DNA from: Basidiobolus meristosporus CBS 931.73
Lineage: Eukaryota; Basidiobolomycota; Basidiobolomycetes; Basidiobolales; Basidiobolaceae
Assembly (NCBI GenBank): GCA_002104905.1
Contig: MCFE01000167.1
Span: 1-64,000 of the forward strand
Direction of reading: 5' to 3'
Length of the DNA stretch: 64,000 bases
In this document: positions 9,477 to 21,733 of the stretch, in pieces
Position numbering within the stretch: position 1 is the stretch's first letter
Layout of the letters: each line of letters opens with the position of its first letter
Program-made: the position numbers and the translations under genes
Notes under the pieces: model-generated
Seen by the model: only the letters and a program-made list of their open reading frames with translations
Databases searched by the model: none
What the model was told of the DNA's origin: nothing

Positions 9477-12146
9477 TCCCGAGCCAGCTGGATCGAGTCG
9501 ACGCGCACCCTCAACCTGAAAATAAGCTTGGTGCCAACACACTGGTAAATCTAATCATGCTCGATCCCTCTCTCCCTAGATGTAAAAATGAAAGGAATCT
9601 CTGTAAATCCCCTACCCCCCCTCAAGTTCGCTTGGCCACGAAGGATTGAATTTTGCTGCCTCTACACTAATCTAGGTGGCTGGTGGGCTCTATAGGAGCC
9701 ACGGCGTTACCGAGAGTTCCCTAATTTACTTGCAGGACTGGATGCTACTTGTCCGGCCCTAATAAATGCAATAGAATTGTTCACTCTAGCATGTTGTTTC
9801 CACTTTCTGCAGGCCGGATGGTTTCCCATCTAAGGTTGGGTGCGGCGGGAGTGTGATGGCGTGGATAAATGCCTCCCATAAACATCAGGGACCATCGTGG
9901 CGTCACGATCTGCCCCAAGAAGCCCTCTTGGTACGGCATATACTCTGAAAGGAGGGCCTGGTACCCTATTGTTCTATTGAACTACCATTCCAAGGCATAG
10001 TGAGGCGGTGATACTGCTTGACCATGAATGCGGGGTAGAGTCTCGATCCCTGAGGGCTAGACCGTTCTGTAGCATACGCCTGAGGAGATGGAGGTTGATG
10101 AGGAGGTTGAAGCCGGGGATTTTGAAAGGGCCGATCTTACTCCACTGTATTTAGTAATATGGTAGCAAGCGATTACCATCTTATACAGATCAGGCCAAGC
10201 CCTTAGACGGTGTCAACCGGTGGCAGGAGTAAGTGTATGCTGGGCCCAGGCGGTGATGATTTCCAGGGGATTGTCGAATCGAGCTGGTGATGCGGAATAC
10301 CCATGACCATTGCGCGATACGTCGAGGGTGATGGAGCGGCCTGGGGATTGTTCATGAGTTTGACTAGACCCTGAAAAATCATCATCCTGCAGCATGCAAA
10401 TCCCCTAGTAGGGACTTCTGCAAGAGCATACCATTTGGAAGCCGGGGAAAATCCAAGTCTTGTCAACCAGCCAACTTCCGAGAAATCAGCATGGTGCTTA
10501 GAGCTATATGAAGCATGTCCGCTCAGCTACACTCTTCATCTGCAAAATGTATCACTTGACCGTCGACCTTCCCTGAGGAATGAGCCATTTTTGGTCGAAA
10601 GTGAGTGGATGAGCAACAAGAGACCTTATGAGAACGGTTGCGATACCAGAACAAAAAGCGCAAAATCCAGACTGGAATCCCGTGCTATGGGCCAGAGCAT
10701 GCACTTCCATATTCCTACGGTATCCCTGAGGAGATTGGCTTGTTAGCCCCTAAACCATTTGCTTAACAAATGATCGAATCTTGAATACTCTATAGGTCCT
10801 GGAATTAACAAAATATCTCAAACTCGTCCAAAAGCCCTCCGACCTGACGTACAAGTTTTTGGAAATTTGAGGGCCTTTACTAGCGCATTGCAGCCATTAT
10901 CTCTACAAATCCCTATCAAAAGGAGTAGTACTCCATTTCCACTCAACACATCAGTACATAAAAACCCCACTCTATCATCACCAATTCTCTTCCAAGATCC
11001 TAGGCTGTACAGCAATATTCCCCATTTTAAGTTGCACTACGCTAGATATCTATGCACTGAGCACCTCACCTATCTGGGATTCTCTAGAGGGAATACCGGA
11101 TGGATATCGTGGAAATACCATGTGAGTATCTGCAGCACCAGCACAGAATTTATAACAGCTGGTACAGCTCACGCTTATTGCTACCGGTCTTTCTTTCAAT
11201 TTTCAAGTGCACTCGAAGTTGGACCATTGAGGTACTGCATGAATCTAGTCACTTCGATTTTACATCGTGGCCTTGATGATTTCTTAACCAAGTTTTCTGT
11301 TGGATTGATGGATACCGTTAGGATACCACAAGAAACTAGCAGTGAATGTGCAGTGAGAGCGTTGGGAATATTGGAAGAAATTGGAAGAACTTGTAGATCG
11401 TGCGGTACTTACCAAGCAGTTGACTGAATACACAGGTAGTATTAGTACTCTCAGAGGGTCTTGGACGGCATTGGGTTTTAATGTACTTGGCACCCACTAC
11501 TTTGATAAAATGTTGTAAGTAAATCACAGCATGGAACTTGGTGCGTAAAGAATAATGTTCATCACGCAAAATCCAAGTGACTACGCTAATGCAAAGGTTT
11601 GGGTGTAAACATTGAGATTGTGGCATGATTAAGCATAAAATTTTGCGATTGTGATGATCAGAGTCCAGACTGAATCAGTGTTGCATATGATATTCTGACT
11701 GCCAAGCACCTGCTTTGTTGGTGTGAAGCCCAGGGAATAGCTTTCTAAGAATCTGTGATTTGGGTGGTGTGTAGAGTTTGGGGGCTTTTGGACAAGTCTG
11801 AAGATCTTGATAACTTCCAGTTCTTTACTAATTTTAAGAATTAGCTAATATCTCGCGAACCAGATCTTAAGACTTAATAAGCTTATTGCTAAACCACAAA
11901 TTATTCAATCAAGGTATATGAAGGGTTTAGTGTAAGCCAAGTATATACAACTAGATCTAATGAGCAATCCAGTGATCCAAGCAAGTCTAATAGATGGTCA
12001 TGACTCCTGAAGCTTCAAATCCAATATCCAGACCACTGTATACATATGTATTTGTGACAAGGAGTTTGGGATGTACAAGAATACAGCAACACCCTCCTAT
12101 ACAAGCTATCTGAGGCAAAGAAAGGATACTTGCTGGCTATGCTGTA
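9477..12146. other. Gene-poor stretch with one long anonymous frame
   Basis: Holds plus-strand open frames at 10435-10746 and 10867-11427 (186 codons) and minus-strand frames at 10203-10466 and 11336-11626. None shows a domain, signal peptide or intron structure I recognise. The region becomes AT-richer from about 11640 to the LTR nest at 12147, with no identifiable element. Confidence 0.35.
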
Positions 12147-12836
12147 TGTTGTAAGAGTTTTGAAGATATTGGAAGTGATTGGGAAAACAAGCAGATAATG
12201 CGGTTTTCACTTAATGATCTATTGAATGTAAAAGTGGTATTTGTACTTTTGCATGGTCTTGGCAAAACGTGTTGTAAAAGTTGGGAATTCCTCCTAAACA
12301 TTCACCTAACTTAGTCACTTAGATCATTTTCTATAAATCTTGGAGAATACCTACTAAATTACTTGTTGGGATTTACTTGAAATATTTTCACCAAAATATC
12401 AGGTACCCAGAACATTAAAATTCTCAAAGTTGTCCAAACAACCCCAAACTTTGCACACATATTTTTGGGACCTTCCCAAATCTTTCCTACGTGTTTATCA
12501 TGCCAAGATCATGTAACAGTACAAATACTACTCTTACATTCAATAAATCATTAAGTGAAAACCACATAATCTACTTGTTCTCCCAATCACTTCCAATATC
12601 TCCAAGACTCTTACAGCAGGACAAGCATGTAGAATACGTTTAAGAAGGTCCCAAGAAAATGTGTGCAAAGTTTGGGGCTGCTTTGACAACTTGGCAAAAT
12701 TTCATGTTCTGGGTACCCAATGTTTTGGTGAAAATATTCCAAGTAAATCCCAACAAGGAATTTGGTAGGTATTCTCTAAGTCACTTAGATCATTACCTAT
12801 AAATCTAAGTTAGGTCAATGTTTAGGTGGAATTACA
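12147..12836 (-). repeat. Copia-1 family solo LTR (minus), split by a second LTR
   Basis: Reverse-complement match to the LTR of the copia element at 33515-38195, in two pieces, 12147-12272 and 12619-12836, together about 344 bp against 346 bp for the intact LTR. It begins TGTAAT and ends TTACAACA when read on its own strand. A plus-oriented LTR has landed inside it. No internal copia sequence flanks it, so it is a solo LTR. No convincing target duplication was found. Confidence 0.8.
12273..12618 (+). repeat. Copia-1 family solo LTR (plus), 346 bp
   Basis: Same length (346 bp) and ends (TGTAAAAG .. TTACAGCA) as the copia-1 LTRs at 33515 and 37850. It lies inside the older minus-strand LTR. 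Its internal 48-bp hairpin segment has the same orientation as in the 5' LTR at 33515. The flanks (cgtgt/ggaca) do not form a clear 5-bp target duplication. Confidence 0.82.
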
Positions 12837-13740
12837 ATATCTTCAACGCTGTAGACACTATGCACAGGGGAGCACGTGATATAGGCGGCTAGACTATTCA
12901 GGAATAGCTACCGCAGTTATCAGCGGAGATAACGATAGATGTGGTGGTGAAACTAATGGGTAGCTACCAAATAGATGTCTGGCTAGTTTGGTTTCTCCAT
13001 GTGACAAATAGCACTATAATGATGCCATTGTTGTATATTAGAGCAATTAGAGCGAATGCAGATCTAAGAGCATGATTCGATGATGTGATTCCCATCAGTC
13101 AATGGAGTAATCGAACTCATTGCTAATCGCAGTAACCAAATGAAAATTTTCTTCCATCAACTCAAACATGTGTGCCCATCAGTGACTGCTACTTGGCGCA
13201 GAAATAAAATTCATGGATACCACATCTTGATTCAGGATCTTCCAATATGGCTTGATGGAAGCCACACCCAGTTTCACTGCACTGCAACTGCCTTGGCAAT
13301 CCTCAAACTCCCGCTAAGATGGATCCGACCATTCGAATGGCACGAATTGTCCAAGTCTCAAGGTTGGATCGATGGAAAGAGCGCATGCTCACCAGCGAAA
13401 GTCAGAAATTCCATTCTCGTGTAGGCCCTTACCGTAATGTATGTACTATGCCAGCAACCAATCACCAACGGCCGTACCAATATTCATTATCTCAAACAAA
13501 TGGCAGCCGTCATCCAATTTCCATCGGGGAGACATTTGCCCATTCTCCTTCCAAATTGTTACTCGACTGATCGTGTACCACAGGTCATTAATGCATACTC
13601 CATATGCGTGGTGTAATTATAGCCGTAGACAAGCCGTCTCCACTTATGCATCTCACAGAGTCAGATCGACAAATTAGTGCTGGCGCAGGGTCCTTGGCAC
13701 TTGGCTGCCGGTTTTTGGTCAGATTCCATGGAAATTAGCC

Positions 13741-13771
13741 TCATCATCCACCATCACCATCACCATCACCC
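13741..13771. repeat. CAT/CAC microsatellite
   Basis: Imperfect trinucleotide run (TCATCATCCACCATCACCAT and onwards) in non-coding sequence. Confidence 0.8.
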
Positions 13772-15363
13772 TCAGTCACTGGTTGCACACAGCCAGGATC
13801 ATTCCATCGATCCCTACGTGCAGAGGGTTGAAATCTCATGCATACAACACACAGAGATATCCCACCAATTGGAGCTACAGCTAGCAGGATACATGCCCAT
13901 CTCAATCATTCGTCAGTCTGAAATCAACCCAGACACCACATTGATGGTTCATGGCACTAGACATAGATAGGTCTCAACACAGCGAAATGCGGTCATGATC
14001 ACGTTGGACTGACGTAGAGAGCCCAGCTAAACCCAGCGGCCATATGTACGCTCCCGTCCTTGCATGAAGCAGCGCCTGAATGCTATCAAGAATGAGATCG
14101 CACATCACCAGTAGTGTTAGAGCCCACCCAACAAGGCTACATTGGTTTGGATGCGATTGCTGCTCAGATCGCAACAGGGCGCCGACCTTTCTTTGACGCG
14201 GATTTTCATTTGTTTGCCATCTTACGCTCCATATATGTCCAGGCAATCGCTGATCATCGGGCGTTTTCAATTTGTGTCTGAATATATGCCAATCCATCAG
14301 CCGTTGCAGTGATTTAGTAGTAGCCGGCCCATCCTCACATCATGGTATCCATGATTGCCCGCCATTAATCCTCGGAGCCGCGTTTCATCCGAAGATGGTA
14401 GTCTAAGCAGGACAGATGGGACTGGACAACTGAGCATCAGCGCGGAGGCCTATTGGCTTGCTCAGGGATCATGTAGGTGCCCAAGACATATGGTGCGAGT
14501 CTCTTACTAACTAGCTGCGTTGAAGAGCCTTGCTGCGATCCATCTACTACAGCTGCCATCAACAACAACGCAACACCAAGGCTCCTCGATTAGGGCGTTG
14601 CATCTGCATTCATTCCAGACAATGGCGGATGCCAAGTCAGGTGAGGGATATTTGTATGACAATATGTGGAAGTGATCACATCCCAGGGATTTTCGCATGT
14701 TGCGACGAAGGGTATTGCATGCTTCTCTTAGGACTAGTAATGAAGGGAGTTGGGGCCACACAGGGGCAAGAAGGTTGTCTATTCCCGAGGATGGAGTTGT
14801 ACGGTGGAGCCGAGCCGAGCCTTGCCTACAGTGGGACTTCTGGGATGCTGAGTAGTCCTCAGTGTTGGCCAAGTAGACGTGCGATCATTATGCATTGTCC
14901 TCATCATACGCAGCCATCTGGGCTGTTTCAGCAACCTGCCAGCCTGAGAATCGTTTCATCATAGGATGTCATGGGATACGCTTAGAGATTGGTAGCGAGC
15001 TGGATTACCAAGCCAAACCGGATGCCTTCTTCCTGAAATCCTAAGGCTGCTTATGGCTGGCCTGATGGCTGCCAGATTCGTAATTGGCCTGCCGACCCTA
15101 TGTTGGGTGCTCATAGATGCTCATGCAAGCGGATTCCGTAAAATTAAGGTTTAGGAATCGGATTTAAATTGGCCTCCTTATTGTTTAATTGGACCGTCAT
15201 TAACTATGTAGCAATCAATGCACATTTAAGTTTTGCCACTGGCCAATCGTTCTGGAGTGAGTTGGGATCGCATCTCCTTTTTTTAGTGGTGAATGGAGAT
15301 AGCCAATACCCCAGCAGCCATTGATTGGAGTGGCCGGGAATGAATTGCCAACCAGCGACCGAC

Positions 15364-15370
15364 TATATAT
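15364..15370 (+). promoter_or_regulatory. TATA-box candidate for the membrane-protein gene
   Basis: TATATAT about 160-170 bp upstream of the ATG at 15532, preceded by mixed sequence and followed by a pyrimidine-rich leader typical of fungal 5' UTRs. Confidence 0.4.
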
Positions 15371-15531
15371 ATTCCTTGGCCATCGGTCGTCGGAACCCTC
15401 ACGCATCTCTGCTACCATAAACAACCACTTTAAAGCTCTCTCTGATCTTTCCACTCGATACTCGTCTATATCCATAATCAACGCCCTAAATCCCACTGCC
15501 CATTGCTTCCGTCGTCCATTTAACCCACAAC

Positions 15532-16053
15532 ATGGCCGAGTCCATACCTATTAATCAACCACAAGATACGCCTTGGGCCATCTGCTTCGTGCCAGACGCA
15601 CGAGCCCTGACGGCGCTCGGCCTACTCATACTGGCGCTATTTTATTGTATTTGGAGGCGTTTATGTCGGAGTCGGACAAAGTCTGAGGAGTATAACCCTC
15701 CATTAACCACCACAACCCAGCCCAACTACTCATCCTTCGATCACACTCGTCCCTACCCAGAGGTAACCGAAGTAGAACCCAACCACACCATCATCCCCAT
15801 CAACGTAAAGCCAATGCTGGAGAAGCGGCCCAGCACCGTCTCCTACCTATCATACGCTCCGTCGGTGTGGTCGCTTGACAACCGTATCCTCGGCCAGCTC
15901 AACCAGCTGGAGCAGGCGCAATCCTATCTGTTCAAATCCATTAACATCCTGATTGACAGCCAGGAGGAGCTTGATGATGTCGAGGAGTTCGTGGGCGCAC
16001 TAAGCTGGGGGAATGATCTCTCCGACATCTCGAAAATGCAATATGTGCACTGA
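15532..16053 (+). CDS. Small single-pass membrane protein, 173 residues
   Basis: No family recognised. Single exon with a favourable start context (CAACATGGCC). Residues 1-24 are polar, residues 25-42 form one transmembrane helix (ALTALGLLILALFYCIW), and the next residues RRLCRSRTK are strongly basic, so the short N-terminus probably faces outward or into the lumen and the long C-terminus faces the cytosol. Residues 55-95 are Pro/Thr-rich and probably disordered. Residues 112-155 form an amphipathic acidic helix or short coiled coil (LDNRILGQLNQLEQAQSYLF, then DSQEELDDVEEFV). A cytoplasmic adaptor or anchor role is possible but unsupported. A poly-C tract at about 16057-16072 follows the stop. 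Confidence 0.65.
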   Translation: MAESIPINQPQDTPWAICFVPDARALTALGLLILALFYCIWRRLCRSRTKSEEYNPPLTTTTQPNYSSFDHTRPYPEVTEVEPNHTIIPINVKPMLEKRPSTVSYLSYAPSVWSLDNRILGQLNQLEQAQSYLFKSINILIDSQEELDDVEEFVGALSWGNDLSDISKMQYVH

Positions 16054-18027
16054 ATCTCCCCCCCCCCCGCCCCGAGTCTACGCCGTCGCCGGTTGTGAAT
16101 TTTGTTGTATGTTGTAGTTAAAGATATTGTATATCCTTATCTTGTCAGACGTAGTTCCTGCCATTGTATAGTAGCCGTATGTCTTTTTGTCTAGTTCATT
16201 TAATCCAGTTCTCTCGCACATTCTTCCCCCATATCCGTCTCCATACATCTTCGACCTTCCCTAACTGTAGCCAATCTATTAGTTCCCCTATGTCATCAAC
16301 AATCGTTTCGACGGTGTATCACATTTCCATTATCAATTACTCCTTCCTATGCCCCACATTAGCTAACCCCCCTAACCCCGCCCACCAATTCTTGCCCCCC
16401 TCATACTTAACCACCACACATACGAGCCGTATCGCTCTAGAGCTTCCCCGGAGACCCATCCCCATTGGCGTCAAGAGGCCCACATTCCCTCAAATCCCTT
16501 CCTGGCAATTAACCACAAGCCGGAGCAATTAGATGAGTAAAACCATGGGATTTCCAATTGACCCTGATCCGCATACAAACCGTTGTCACACTCACGTGGT
16601 GGTCCAACCCTTCCACCAGACGGGGGATCCCCGAATTCCCCGGGACTTCTCGGGATGTGGCCAGAGCAGTTTCCATGCACCATGGATCCGGATCTCTCTC
16701 ACCGGTATCCCGATGTTCCTTTAATAAAATCTCTCCTTATCCACCATGAATTCAATTCCCTCGATAGAAGAGAGGGGAAATGCAGTTAAACCCCCTCCCT
16801 CACCTATCCCAACAATCCACCTGGAATGTAAGCCATGAGGATCGCATCAGGGCGTCATCCGCTCCGCTTACGAACAATGGCTGCTGCGGGTCACCAATGC
16901 CGCACGTGAGTTCCAGTGCCCGATCGAAGGCCTCATCACCACCCGGCCTGGAGAGACAATCCCCGGGATACAGCCCTCTGCAACCTACCAAGTGAAAAGG
17001 CCCTCTTATGCGCCCTCGAGTCACCAGCTGAATCTCAATCGACTCGTCAAGGGGCCTCGGGACCCTTGGTGCTTCGTACAATGGGAGATTGAGCCAGGCT
17101 GCATCTAGATTGAGCCCATTTCATACAGCCTGCCGCCAGCTGAGGGTTGCTTCAAGTTATACCTGGTTGACGGAGACAAAGTAGAGTCCCCTAACCGGTG
17201 GGGTGGGTTGATTTGGTGGCCCCTTGTATGTTTCAATTGGCAAGGACTGGTTCAACTCATCGACCACCCCCCTCACCAGCGATTCCCGGGGGATTGGGGC
17301 GCGCTTTTGTACCCTTGCGAAGGATTTTCTCAGGGGCGGTGGCCAGGATGGGCTCATTTGGACTGGCACCTGTGTTCCACCTGGGCTGACTTCCCGAGTA
17401 CACTAATCCCCCCGATACGCATGCTCCCAACCTCGAACCATTCTGCCATGCTGGCCCCTAAACCCTTCTACATGGCGATGCCAATGGTAGGGGTGCAATT
17501 CGCTCAGCCCACAGGCCTCTCCAATTCCACTGCAAGCTCGAATTCGGGGCTTGTTGGATGTGTTAATGTAGAGTAGGTGTGATTGGAACGTACCCATAGC
17601 CGAAGAAACTTCCCGAAGTGGTTGTCCATGATTACGGATCCCTGGAAACCCCAAAGACTTGTTGGCAAACATTTCGGCGCCTCGGAATTGTGGGTGCAAT
17701 TAGCTACGGGGGAACTTAGCCACCAGTCCACCCTGTACCGGAATCTTTCAATGGTGCACTTCAGATGGATGACTTGGATAATGGCGCTGCATTGCTCATG
17801 GAGCTTCCTGGAATTGATGGAAACAACAACTGACTACGGTCATTTAGTCCCCTGCTTCACAATAGTCCCTTAGGCCTTTGTGATCTCAAGCTTGCTTGGG
17901 ACTAAATCCCACAGCAGTTTTACTGACAGGTGCTGTTGAGGATTTCTAAAAATCAACCAATGGGAATGAAATCAATTGCCAGCACAACAGTCTTTGTATG
18001 TTGCTGGCTCATGTTTGATGGATATGT
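16054..18027. other. Intergenic region before the transposon block
   Basis: Many short open frames on both strands at 16470-17730 overlap extensively, which reflects a low stop-codon density in GC-richer sequence rather than genes. No domain is visible. A drop toward AT-rich, repeat-like sequence occurs at about 17.9-18.0 kb. Confidence 0.5.
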
Positions 18028-18362
18028 TGTAATCACACCTCTATATGCCACCCACTTAGTCTCCTAGACCATGGTCCACAAATGTTGGAGTTTCTGGCCC
18101 AAATTCCTTGTTGGGGCCCACTTGGAATACTAGACCAAAATACCTGGTACCCAGGGCCTTAAAAATTGATAGACCATCTAAATGTCCAAAGCTTTGCATA
18201 CAAGCTTTTGGGATCTTCCTGAGCATATTGTACTTGCTTGTTCTGCCAAAACCATGTAAAGGTACAGGTATTACTCTAACTGCCAATAAATCATCAAGCA
18301 AAAACTTTTAAATACACTTGCCTACCTAGTCACTTGCAATATCTGTAAAACCATTCACCACA
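18028..18362 (+). repeat. Divergent copia-type solo LTR
   Basis: About 335 bp alignable by eye with the copia-1 LTR (shared blocks include CTTGTTGGG, GGTACCCAG, CCAAAACCATGTAAA and AATAAATCATCAAG), but with many substitutions. It is therefore an older copy or a sister family. It marks the left edge of the transposon-dense block. Confidence 0.6.
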
Positions 18363-19181
18363 AGCTACAGGTGTTATGTGTAGTCACAAAGCAGAACCAG
18401 GAAAGGGCTTGGGTGTAGATCCATAAGGTGAGGCATATTCTAAGGCAAGGTCATTAGACTTGCTCCATTACACTGTGCCAGGGTGTGTGGTGCAATCCAT
18501 GGTTATCAAGAGTAATCAGGTACAATTCTGTAGCTACCAGTAGGCAGGATTGCTCTTGGACAACTGGCACTCTGTGGAACAATCTTGCACACTATGGCAC
18601 AATCTGACACAATGAGGTTGACCCAGATGATTGGGCCAACTTGTATGTTTGCATCACATTTGCATTTGGATACCACTATTGTGGTAGGTAAAATCTGGTA
18701 TTTGGATATGTTTCTTGAATGTAAATGGAAATAAATGTGTATCACACTATAAACTACACTGATACTTACCATTTTGGTACCATCACTCCATCTGGATGGT
18801 ATGTCAGTGACTGATTTGTCTGAAAGTATCCTGAGGCTGTAAGACCCCAATTGGCTTATTGAACAATACAAAAGCTACAAAAATTGTCATCAAATATCCC
18901 TTTTGCCCATTGAGCAAGTAAATCCATGATTTTAGTGATTGGACTAGGTGTCAAAGCTAGTATGCAACCAATCAGGAGGTGCAAGACAGACTAAATAGCT
19001 GCACTTGTATTACAAATGATGTATAGGTGTGCAGGGTGCTTGTTTATAAGTGCTCTGTCTCAAATGTGAGTCAACCCTTCATATGACTTATATCAAAAAT
19101 TTAGTGATCACTGGTTTGCAACAGCTCTATTCAGATTGCAAAAAAATATGCATTGTTTGGATCATGACAAATAACAGTGAC

Positions 19182-20063
19182 TCATATAATTGCATCATCT
19201 TCTCCTAGGTTTTTTCTCACAGGGATAACTACTGAAGCATTTGGTAGCAAATCCCTTTCCACAAGTAATGTACTTCCTTTGTGACTATCATCATGGCTAC
19301 TTGTGTACTTGTAGTCAGTATTTTGCCTCCTAGTTGAAGAGTGCAGTGCCAGAGCTTGGTCTTGCTGAATTGCTCCAAATAGTGTTACAGAACCAGCCTG
19401 AAGTGCCACATGCTAACACATTCTTTTACTTGCCAAATACTTTTGTGGTAGTGGCACTTCTGGTGAGCCATTGTCAGTCAGTTTACCAGAAGTAACTTGC
19501 TGATGATCAAGTGTAATAGCACACTCAGGTACATCTTGATGCATTGGCATGGTCCTTAACAGAATTTGATTTGATGCTACTAGTTGATGCAACCTGACCT
19601 GCTCTAATGGACTTGTGTCTAATTGAGCTGTATGGAAAGTTCTAGTAGTTTTGCTCTGAGCTGCGCACACTGGCCCAACACATGTCAGCCCAGTGTGTGA
19701 TGCTCCTGTGAACAGTGTTGGCATCAACTGAACTGATGTACACTGGTGCACCAGCATTGCAAGGGATGGTAAGGAATCCAACAAGACATGCTGGTGAAAT
19801 CTAGATGCAGTTGCCTGCAGTCTTTATTCTTCCTCTTGAAGCTCACCTGCTTGTTCCTCAAGGTATTTGCTTACCCTATGTCTGACACTTTGGAGCTGTT
19901 GCCTTGATGAGTCCTGTGTATATAGCTCCTGGAAGCCAATTAGCTCTACTAATATATCACACAGTATATTAGTCATTTGGGGCAAAAACTCATTCAAAAT
20001 CTTCTTGGTTCCCAAAGTTGAGGCACATATGGATCCATCTGGTCTGTATTGTGCAAATGACAT
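19182..20063 (-). pseudogene. Broken ORF1 of Harbinger copy 1
   Basis: Three successive minus-strand frames (20063-19824, 19784-19413, 19409-19182) align with the 299-residue ORF1 of the copy at 24783-25682, interrupted by a stop and frame changes. Shared stretches include GTKKILNEFLPQMTN, SSTRRQNTDYKYTSS and ASVVIPVRK. In the upstream part (near 20120) this copy keeps a reading frame that the 24 kb copy has lost by a one-base deletion. Confidence 0.7.
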
Positions 20064-20500
20064 GTGAAATTGTTTGTGTGCAGCTTCTTCATAAATCCCC
20101 TCACTCTCAGCTCATTCTTGATTTCAATACTTGTCTTGTTATATATCTTCCTACATATATCTACTGGCATCTTGACCTAGAACTCATACCACACCTTTCT
20201 ACTCAAGTCTTCCATCTCTGTCAACTCTCCAAGGTATCCAGTTCTGCTAGATTAATGAGTAGTGCCTAAATATCTGTATGGAGGCTTATCATAGACACTT
20301 GGGTCATACTGAAATCACTTGGCAAGAACTCAAACAGATCCAACATTATCTTCTCTGGTTTGGACTGTGCTAGTGAGCTGAGGGATGACTTTTGTCTGGT
20401 TTGCACTGAAGACAAGTTGATACTTAGTATGAGGACCAAAGTGATAGACTGGAATACTTATACAGCAGTATTTTGACATCAACATGGTCAATTATGAAAT

Positions 20501-21229
20501 AGACTTGTTCCATTGGATAGTGCCACATTGAGCCATGAGTGCCAAACAGTGCCATTGCATGCCAGAGAGGCATAGCAGACCTAAACTTGGCCACAGAGTG
20601 TGAAGCATAGCTATCCAGCTTCATACAAAGCAGCCCCTGTATTTCACCCATTGTGCTGAAGAAAATCCACTTTTTGACCTTTTTTTTTTGAATCAATGTT
20701 GTGCAAGATGTGTAAGAGCTCAGAAGGACTTAAAACATGCATCTGGTACTCAATACCCATGGCACTCTGAATCTAGCTCCTGTAGCTTGCATCAAGTCAC
20801 AAAAATGCATGGCACTATCTTGGTCTACTGGTACTATCAGGCACTGTATTCAAATATTAGCCCTAAAGTAAGACCTATACAAAGCACTTATAGCACCAGA
20901 TAGTACCAGTGGACCAAAATAGTGCCATGCATCTTGTGACATGATGCAAGCTACAGGAGCTAGATTCAAAGTGCCATGGGTATTGAATACCAGGTGCATG
21001 TCTTTAATCCTTTTGTGCTCTTACACATCATGCACAACATTGATAAAAAAAGGTCAAAAAATGAATTTTCTCCAGTAAAATGGGTGAAACACAGGGGCTG
21101 CTTTGCCTGAAGATGCAGAGCTATGTTTCATACTCTGTGGCCAAGCATAGGCTCACTTGGTCTCCCTGGCACACTATGGCATTATTTGGTACTCATGGCT
21201 CAATATGCACTATCCAACGGAACAAGTTT
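20501..21229. mobile_element. Foldback (long inverted repeat) element, 729 bp
   Basis: The left half and right half are reverse complements over nearly the whole length: left AGACTTGTTCCATTGGATAG, GGCCACAGAGTGTGAAGCAT; right CTATCCAACGGAACAAGTTT with ATGTTTCATACTCTGTGGCC. The axis is near 20865. It is flanked by AAT on both sides (20498-20500 and 21230-21232). The paralogous site at about 26073-26090 (TATGAAATATATATG) shows the empty target. It has no coding capacity. The termini match the Harbinger ends, so it is probably mobilised in trans. The motif GTGCCA and its complement recur in both arms. Confidence 0.85.
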
Positions 21230-21733
21230 AATATATATAAAAACTAATGCAATTGTTGAATTTTCCATATATTATGCATGATGCATCTTGGAATACATTG
21301 ACATGGATCAGATCACATCAGTTGCAGATTTCCTATTTGATTATAGAATTGTGAGTAAATCATCAATGAAATCATCAAGTCATTGTTTGTGGATGATTTT
21401 TGTAGCACAACATTGGAATACAAGGCAATTGATGAAGATTTAATCACAATGCATGGAAAATCTGAAAAATTAAACTGATTGCACCAGATTGACTCAAACC
21501 TCATCTAGTCAATCACCTACAAAATCTAATGTGACTTACTCATTCAATAGCTTCTCTGCCATAATAAGAGCTATTGCCCCACAAGGTTTCATCCCACCAT
21601 TCATGGCAACAAAAGTCCTAGAAGCTTTCATTCACAGCTGACAGCAATGGAGAACCACCTTGCAGAGGGTGTGAATGCTTTAGAACAAGCATGGAATACT
21701 ACGTTCAGAAGGTGCAATAGACTTCCACCCTAT

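Larger units (their letters stand above)
12837..15531. other. Intergenic region with short anonymous frames
   Basis: Open frames at 13140-13424, 13319-13570, 13441-13677, 13677-13970, 14530-14964 (plus) and 13974-14297, 14507-14872 (minus) overlap on both strands and show no domains. The frame at 13677 contains a His run that comes only from a CAT/CAC microsatellite. The last 200 bp form the promoter and 5' UTR of the membrane-protein gene. Confidence 0.4.
18456..21733 (+). mobile_element. Harbinger-like element copy 1, truncated at right
   Basis: Left terminus AGACTTGCTCC preceded by ATT, matching the left end of the better copy at 24051. It follows that copy through the subterminal region, the minus-strand ORF1 and the leader, and stops within the 5' part of the transposase at about 21733, where unrelated sequence begins. 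A foldback element (20501-21229) has inserted in the leader between the two ORFs. ORF1 and the transposase are both broken. Confidence 0.75.

Noticed and set aside
10867-11427. 186-codon plus-strand open frame as a host gene
   Set aside because: No domain, signal or splice context; composition of the peptide is Ser/Thr/His-rich as expected for translated non-coding DNA, and an antisense frame overlaps its end. Kept only as an anonymous frame.
13677-13970. His-rich protein
   Set aside because: The His run is encoded by a CAT/CAC microsatellite and nothing else in the frame looks protein-like.
14507-14964. Overlapping 121- and 144-codon frames on opposite strands
   Set aside because: At most one could be real, neither shows a motif, and no promoter or splice logic favours either.
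16470-17730. Cluster of open frames on both strands
   Set aside because: At least ten mutually overlapping frames without domains; explained by low stop density in GC-richer sequence.
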